Of a DNA stretch of 64,000 nucleotides, positions 58,501-64,000 are shown one piece after another; within the stretch, counting starts at the first letter, position 1, and every line of letters begins with the position of its first letter. Under the pieces are notes generated by a model. The model saw only the letters and a list, made by a program, of their open reading frames with translations, had not been told where the DNA came from and searched no databases. The position numbers were made by a program, and so were the translations under genes. The DNA is from Dasyornis broadbenti (Eukaryota; Chordata; Aves; Passeriformes; Dasyornithidae): positions 1,335,136 through 1,399,135 of the forward strand of contig VZRN01006295.1 in assembly GCA_013397935.1 (NCBI GenBank), in the 5' to 3' direction.

Positions 58501-60960
58501 GCGTTCATTTTAATGAAGGCTTCTGCAAGTACAGATTTGCTTTTGAATTACTAGAAATCACCATCTCTGAAGAGAAGACATAAAACAAAAATGTACTACC
58601 TCAGAGCGGGAAATAGAGCTTTGAAAGCATGTCCAAGAACAGTGCTCATAGCCCAGACTGTTTTAATTATACAGCAGGAGGACAACTCAGCTGTTTGCAC
58701 AAAGTCAAAGTTTTACAATAGAAATGGCTGTGTATGATCAACTAGGAACAACAGGGTTGAGGAGTATCAGCAAAGGAATTGAAACAAATGCTCGCTGCCA
58801 GCCTTGCCAGTGTGTCATCCACTGCCAGATGTATAACAAACTCCTGGCAATACAGTGGCCACATAGTATCGAGATCATGGGCATCTGAGGATCCTTATTA
58901 AACTGTGAATACTCCATATCCACTGTTTATTATATGCCATTTGCTTTCGGCTTAGAAGCTCATTAAAAAGCTACAATGTGACCTTTAGAATTTTGCGAGA
59001 TATAATTTGCTACATAGCTTCAATATTTTGATAGTTTTTTTCAAATGAGCTCTAAGCTTGGAAGAAACTGTAATATGGACAATCCTGTTATGATGCATGG
59101 CAAAAAATGTTTTGCCAGAAGCAGGTTAAAAAATGTGCTATAGTTTTATAGACTGAGTAAATACACAGATTCCTAGCTCCCATAAACCAAGAGACAACAG
59201 ATAATTGTTTAGAAAGTTACAAAAATCTGGGAAGATACAGCTTAACTGAAATTCTTTTTGAAGTGAGACCCTCACCATGTATTATAACAGGAATAATTGG
59301 AACACTTGGGGAAAAAGCAGTGTATATACACTAACCATGAAAGCACCTCAACGGTAATCAGAAAAACTGAAACCACTGTCAAGGCTCAATCATTCTTTGA
59401 TGAAGTGCGCTTCAGAAAATACTTGAAAAGAATAGAAATGCACAAGCCGTGAAAGGAATCCTGAACTGACAATACAGAAGCTACAGTTAGGTCAGCAAAA
59501 GCCTCCTACTGTTTGGAAGCAGCTTTTGGAAACAGCAGTGTCCTGGTAAGAATGAAAGTGTCTTTATTCAGAGTGATGGTAATTAAAATGGAGACTTACA
59601 TACCACTCTTGATGACAAAAAGATTATTTGCTTAACACAATGTCTCTCTGCTCATGGTTGAGATAGCCAGCCTTCTGAAGCCTGGTTCATCATACTGTCT
59701 TTGGTAGAGTTCTCTTCTGTACTACTATTGCTGGTGGTATCACCATTACTGATTTAGTACTTAACACAGATTTTTTTCCTTTTTCCCCACCCCCCAAAAT
59801 GTCCATAGGCATCATAAAGTGTGACTTCAGTTGCTACATGTTATTTCATACTCACTGTGTCCTTTCGTGCTGATGGGATACTACTCCTGCTTCTCCTCTA
59901 TGAACTATGGATAATTCATGTCCACCTCTCTGAGAACACCTCTCTGAGATCACCTGAACACTGGTAGAAAGTCTTGTCTTCATTATAATTTCTGTTTTGA
60001 ATGGAAAATAGAATGACAAATTGGGGAAAGAAGGCGCTATGGAGTGATCATTAGAAGCAGGTTTTAAGGGAAAGAAAATTAGCATCAAATTTCACTTTCA
60101 CAGACATTTAGTCTTCTTGCTGATGTATCCTTATGTTGTGAATGTGATCAAAGACATTACTGATGATGTTTCATGGTAAGACGGTGAATGATAGAAAACT
60201 GCTGGACAAAGAAAGATTAAAATTAAGTTAATGAATTGGTTCATTTGGGTCAAGGAAATTTTGACCTTTCAGTTGAGAGACAGAAAAGTAAAGGAGCTGC
60301 TCTGAGTTGAAGATTCAGTACAGTCATACTATCAGTTCCATAACTCCACCTTTAAACTTTAGAAACACAAAGAAATCCTAAACTGCTGGTAGGGACAATG
60401 TTTGGTAACAAATATCTCTCAAAATTAATGTCGCTTGAGGCTACCTAGATTTTGCAGAGCTAAAATTATGATTGCTGAAGATTAGGCCAGTACAAATTTA
60501 AACCTAAAATACTTAAATAAACAGATTATTTTGTTTTCTGTTCAGGGTCAGAACAAGACAAATAAATAGACTTGTGAAGATCTTTGTAATGGAAGCAAGT
60601 TGAAAATACATTTTGACAAGACTGCTACTGCAGAAGTAGGATTATGACTAAGAAATGACAGCATGGAGGGAAGCCATGCAATGAGTTTAGTTCTTGGGTA
60701 GAGATGTGATTAGTACATCCTCTTATCTGAACTAAGATTCATGTGTTCCTAATGACTAGAACGACACCTGAGTGCCAAGGCTGTGAGCAAATGAAGTTTA
60801 AATTTTAATTGATTTTGCAAGTTTATGGATGGTCTCTTTATTTTAATTTGTCTCACCAAAATAGAAAGGAAGAGAGACAAGGCAAAAGGTATGTAATGTG
60901 AATCTGCTTCTGAAACTACACAGTCTCATGTAACATAAAATTTTTGTCTATTTATGTTAG
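55501..60960. other. Intergenic, no gene recognised
   Basis: About 5.4 kb. A purine-rich stretch at about 56625-56900 (AGGAAGGAG-type words) stands out, with a near-duplicate ACTTGAAAACAGGGAAGAAG / ACTTGAAAACAAGGAAGGAG at 56794-56833. A 14-bp tandem pair CACCTCTCTGAGAA/T lies at 59923-59950. No exon or transposon identified. Confidence 0.5.
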
Positions 60961-61105
60961 GAAGACTTACCAGACAGAAGCTGTGCCTGAGGAATCAGAA
61001 GCACATTGTTTGATCTTCCTGAAAACTTTTCTTTATGGAGCCCTTGTGCAATTTGAAGGCAAGAGATATGCAGTTACTCTTATAGATAAAGACAATAAAG
61101 ACATT
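60961..61105 (+). CDS. Exon-like segment of an unidentified gene
   Basis: 145 bases bounded by acceptor TTTTTGTCTATTTATGTTAG and donor ATT|GTGAGT, a near-perfect consensus. Open in one frame: one base completes a codon, then 48 codons containing EAHCLIFLKTFLYGALVQFE and GKRYAVTLIDKDNKDI, ending in phase 0. The peptide looks like folded-domain sequence (alternating hydrophobic strands, a basic GKRY turn) rather than random translation. I do not recognise the family and found no partner exon in the window, so it could be an exon of a gene continuing to the right, a relic exon, or chance. Confidence 0.3.
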
Positions 61106-63527
61106 GTGAGTGCATTTTATTCTTTATGCCTTAAAATGTCACAAGGAATGAAGTGTGTGGGGAACGCTAATGTTGTAATGCTGCACTTTAACACTGCATA
61201 GTGAAACTATCAGTGTATAACATTCCTCCCTACCTCCCTTCAATTCTTTTGGGATATTTGAGAAATACAGCTGGTGGATTTCCCCCCATGGACATGTCTA
61301 TTTTTTGGAAATGTAACAATGTGGAAAAGGGTGAATTTTTTCTTAAAGCACACCAGATGATTTTTAGCATAAATTCTTTTCTTATTCAGAGTGTAAGGAA
61401 TATTAAAATTTCTTTTTCATCACAGGTGATGCAGACTTGTTAAGCAAGGACTAGAGATGATATGGGAATTTCTAACTTTCTAAAACTTCAGCAATGAACA
61501 TGAACGAATATATCTGTTGGTTCCCTATCCACTTATCCTATCTGTAATATTACTTTGCAGCTAAGAAATACTTCCCAGCATTCTTCCCATCCCCAGCCAT
61601 CTGGAAGATGGAGAAATTGTGATGGTTGCACTGATAGCCAGAGGGGCTACACGTTTGTAGTTTTGATGTTCTGTGCAAAGGCTTTCAGCATATCACTGTT
61701 GTGTATTTCCTTACAGAGAGGGAGTAATGTTCTTTTGTGTTTTATTATGCTAACAATTTGTGGAGCCATTTGAAACCTCTGGAGACAAATATGTTCCTCT
61801 CTTAGAAGATGTCCCACTGTCTTGAATATGGTAGCAGGAATTGAAATGCTAGGAAACTTCATGCAGCATCAACAGAGAACAAGTATGTCTTTGGATCTAT
61901 GTTGCTTGGAATCCTATTCAGCTTTTATCATGTGAAAGTGGGATTGCCTTCAGGTACCCTAATAGATCATTAGTAGGGAGAAATGCTAATTCCCTTACCA
62001 TGATGTATCATAACAACTTTGACAAGTAATAGACTACTTTTCCTTATTTTCTGTAAGATTCCGTAACACTTTCTAGTGAAAGTGTTATGGAATTGTCCTG
62101 AACTGTGCTTTACATCCTGTAAAACCATAACAACCATACTGTTCATCAGTCTGTAGGTTTGTTTTCAACAGTTTAGAGATTCGCTCATTCTTTAGATGAT
62201 TCTGTATTGATGGAATAGAGTGCAATGAGTAACTACGGACAACATATTGAATGAAGCAGGGTGAGGAAGGAAAAATTATAAGGCCAGCTTCTATTCTACT
62301 TGAATATGTTTCTTCTAGCAAATTCCATGACATCAAGAGAGACGAAAGTTTTTACTGAAGGCATAGATTAAAAAACTATGTAAACTTACTGGTCAACTAA
62401 AAAATAATAGCGTTTTTAAAATATAGATAATGAAAAAAATACTTACCAATACAGTTTTCATAAGTACCTTAAAATATGAGTTGTAAGATTGAGACTTTTT
62501 TCCCGTGTTTGTTTTTGTCCTAAAAGATAAACCATCTGGTCATGAGAAATCATGGAGTTATCCAATCAGATAACTGAAATCATCAGATATATATCCATGT
62601 ATCTGAGTTAAATTTTTGTTGTTTTCAGATAGCCTCTGACTGTATAGAGCAAAATATAGACATGACTGTAAGTTTAAAATCAAGCTTTCTTTGACAAAAT
62701 CAGTACACAGGAATCTGCTTTATGATGAACTGCAATAATCTCTGTACACACTACAGTCTTTGCTTGAAGATACACTCCTTTTTGGTTAGATTTTGATGGT
62801 TCATGACTCACTGAGGGAAGCATTTCTTAGATTATGACATTTTAATATTAGCTGGTGAATTGGGTCTTCTAAGATTCTGTGGGAAGTGCAGAAGTCTCAG
62901 TAATGTGTAAATAGAGATGAGGACATTAACTTTCTGCGTGCCAGGCTGTCAGAAGCTTGCATGTGGATATTTCATGCTTAGTCTGGGAAAATGCAGTGTT
63001 TGAAATGGCAGTGTCCAGGCTGATGTTAACAGTGAACCAGCATTGTGCATTTACAGGGGAAGGGCATTGAGGATCAGGTCCCAGTGTCTGGTGAAGTTGT
63101 CCGTCTGTGTGAAGGCTGCTGGCAGAGTTATCTTGTAGTATTTGTAAATTTGTGCTCTTGGAAAGTTAACTGATGTCCAAATTCAGTTTGAATTGGGATA
63201 CACTGGCTAGTTATCAGATTAAATGCTTTTCTTTATAGCCTGAAGCCGAGTCTAACAGGCAAGTGAAGATAAAAATGTATTGTGTCACTAGTTACTCAAT
63301 ATATTTAAATTTCTAGAGCTTCTACTCCTCCTTCAGTGGACTAGGTATTTAGCAGCTTCAAGAAATTGATAACCAGACATCAAACATGTGAAACCATCAT
63401 CTGAGGAGCTTTCTGGAAAAAGGGTGTTGTACATATTTTGTGTTCAGCCTACCCAGCAGCAGGAGAATGCAACGCTCTGTCACCCCATTTTCTCAGCCTC
63501 CTCAGTCAGCAGTGTGCTGTTGACTTC
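61106..63527. other. Intergenic, no gene recognised
   Basis: AT-rich. Contains a strong short hairpin at 62059-62092 (see findings) and no recognised repeat. Frames of 60-85 codons here have no splice or family support. Confidence 0.5.
62059..62092. other. Near-perfect 15-bp stem-loop
   Basis: TTCCGTAACACTTTC - TAGT - GAAAGTGTTATGGAA. 14 of 15 positions are Watson-Crick, the other a G-T pair, and the stem can be extended by an A-T pair outside. At 34 bases it is too short for a typical microRNA precursor. It may be a palindromic relic of a DNA transposon or a chance inverted repeat. Confidence 0.6.
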
Positions 63528-64000
63528 TGTCATGGTTTGAGCCTGGCCAAATGCCAGGTACCCCCCAATTAACACACCCGCACCCAGGGCTTATGAGTTG
63601 AGATAAGGAAACCTGGGAGAAGACGCACTTAGAATAGGCAAAACAGGACTAACTTAGGTTGCAAAGTGATCTAATTTATTACTGACAGAGTCAGAGGAGT
63701 AAATGAGAAGTAAAATAAACCCTTCAAGGCCACCGTTTCTCCGCTCACCCCCCTCCCTCCTTCCCAGCAGCTGCACAAGGGAACAAGGCATGGGGGGGGG
63801 TTAGGTCAGTTCATCACCCAGATCTTCTTCCCCTGCCTGGGGGAGAGGCTCTTTTCCTCTACGTAGCCATGGGTCTCACCGTCAGCAGCCCGCCCGACAC
63901 TGCTGCAGTGACGCTGGTCCCCACACAGGCAAGCAGTCTCCCCAAAACTGCTACGGCGTGGGGTCCATCTTCCATGGGGTACAGACCTCTGAGCCAGGCC
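63528..64000. mobile_element. Avian endogenous retrovirus LTR, left part (truncated by window)
   Basis: Begins TGTCATGGTTTGAGCCTGGC and AAATGCCAGGTACCCCCC, which I know as the start of an LTR family widespread in birds. GAGTTGAGATAAGGA and the C-rich stretch near 63740-63770 follow. Sequence is suddenly GC-rich compared with the flank at 63400-63527. No coding sequence is visible. The right end and target-site duplication are outside the window, so solo LTR versus full provirus cannot be decided. Orientation follows the TG start (left end of the LTR). Confidence 0.7.

Noticed and set aside
58287..58508. 73-codon minus-strand frame
   Set aside because: No splice signals, start context or recognised motif.
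61201..61443. 80-codon frame just after the exon-like segment
   Set aside because: Follows the donor without an acceptor in phase. Composition looks random, so I did not join it to the candidate exon.
1..64000. tRNA, rRNA, CRISPR or bacterial operon features
   Set aside because: I saw no cloverleaf box A/B pair, rRNA segment, regularly spaced repeats or prokaryotic gene organisation. The window is vertebrate nuclear DNA.

Overview
The window is vertebrate nuclear DNA, almost certainly from a bird. Genes are split into short exons with GT-AG introns, the background is AT-rich, and nearly every recognisable interspersed repeat is a chicken-repeat-1 (CR1) LINE fragment. The right edge enters an LTR that starts with a TGTCATGGTTTGA motif I know from avian endogenous retroviral elements. 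There are no operons, ribosome binding sites, CRISPR arrays or bacterial features. An 80-base run of N (9878-9957) and one isolated N (6830) show that this is a draft assembly.

Positions 1-41,860 hold the 3' part of one gene on the + strand, an axonemal outer-arm dynein heavy chain that I assign to DNAH5. I placed 28 exons (3053-41552). Every intron is GT-AG and every codon phase matches across its junction. They join into one open frame of 1,741 complete codons ending in TAA at 41550-41552. Human DNAH5 has about 4,624 residues and 79 exons, so these should be the counterparts of exons 52-79. They encode AAA4, the stalk (CC1, microtubule-binding domain, CC2), AAA5 with its buttress, AAA6 and the C-terminal domain. 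The 5' half, including the tail and AAA1-AAA3, lies left of the window. Two candidate poly(A) signals follow the stop (41697 and 41841). Introns carry two clear CR1 fragments (22 kb and 37 kb), a third in the partial first intron (1.6-2.4 kb), a possible old LTR (11.6-12.1 kb), a possible coding-like remnant (21.2-22.0 kb), microsatellites and long poly-T tracts.

Positions 41,860-63,527 are gene-poor. I find no confident gene there, which fits the sparse region that follows DNAH5 in mammals. They contain three CR1 fragments, a GC-rich block near 43.6 kb, a cluster of coiled-coil-like pieces broken by stops at 45.3-46.1 kb, an isolated 127-codon ORF at 54 kb, and a 145-base exon-like segment at 60961-61105 with good splice signals that I cannot assign to a family. 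From 63,528 to the end is the start of an LTR element that runs out of the window.

I did not find a new biological system. The items most worth checking are the unassigned exon-like segment at 61 kb, an in-frame 46-codon upstream extension of the fourth DNAH5 exon (7542-7679), and the broken coding-like cluster at 45-46 kb.
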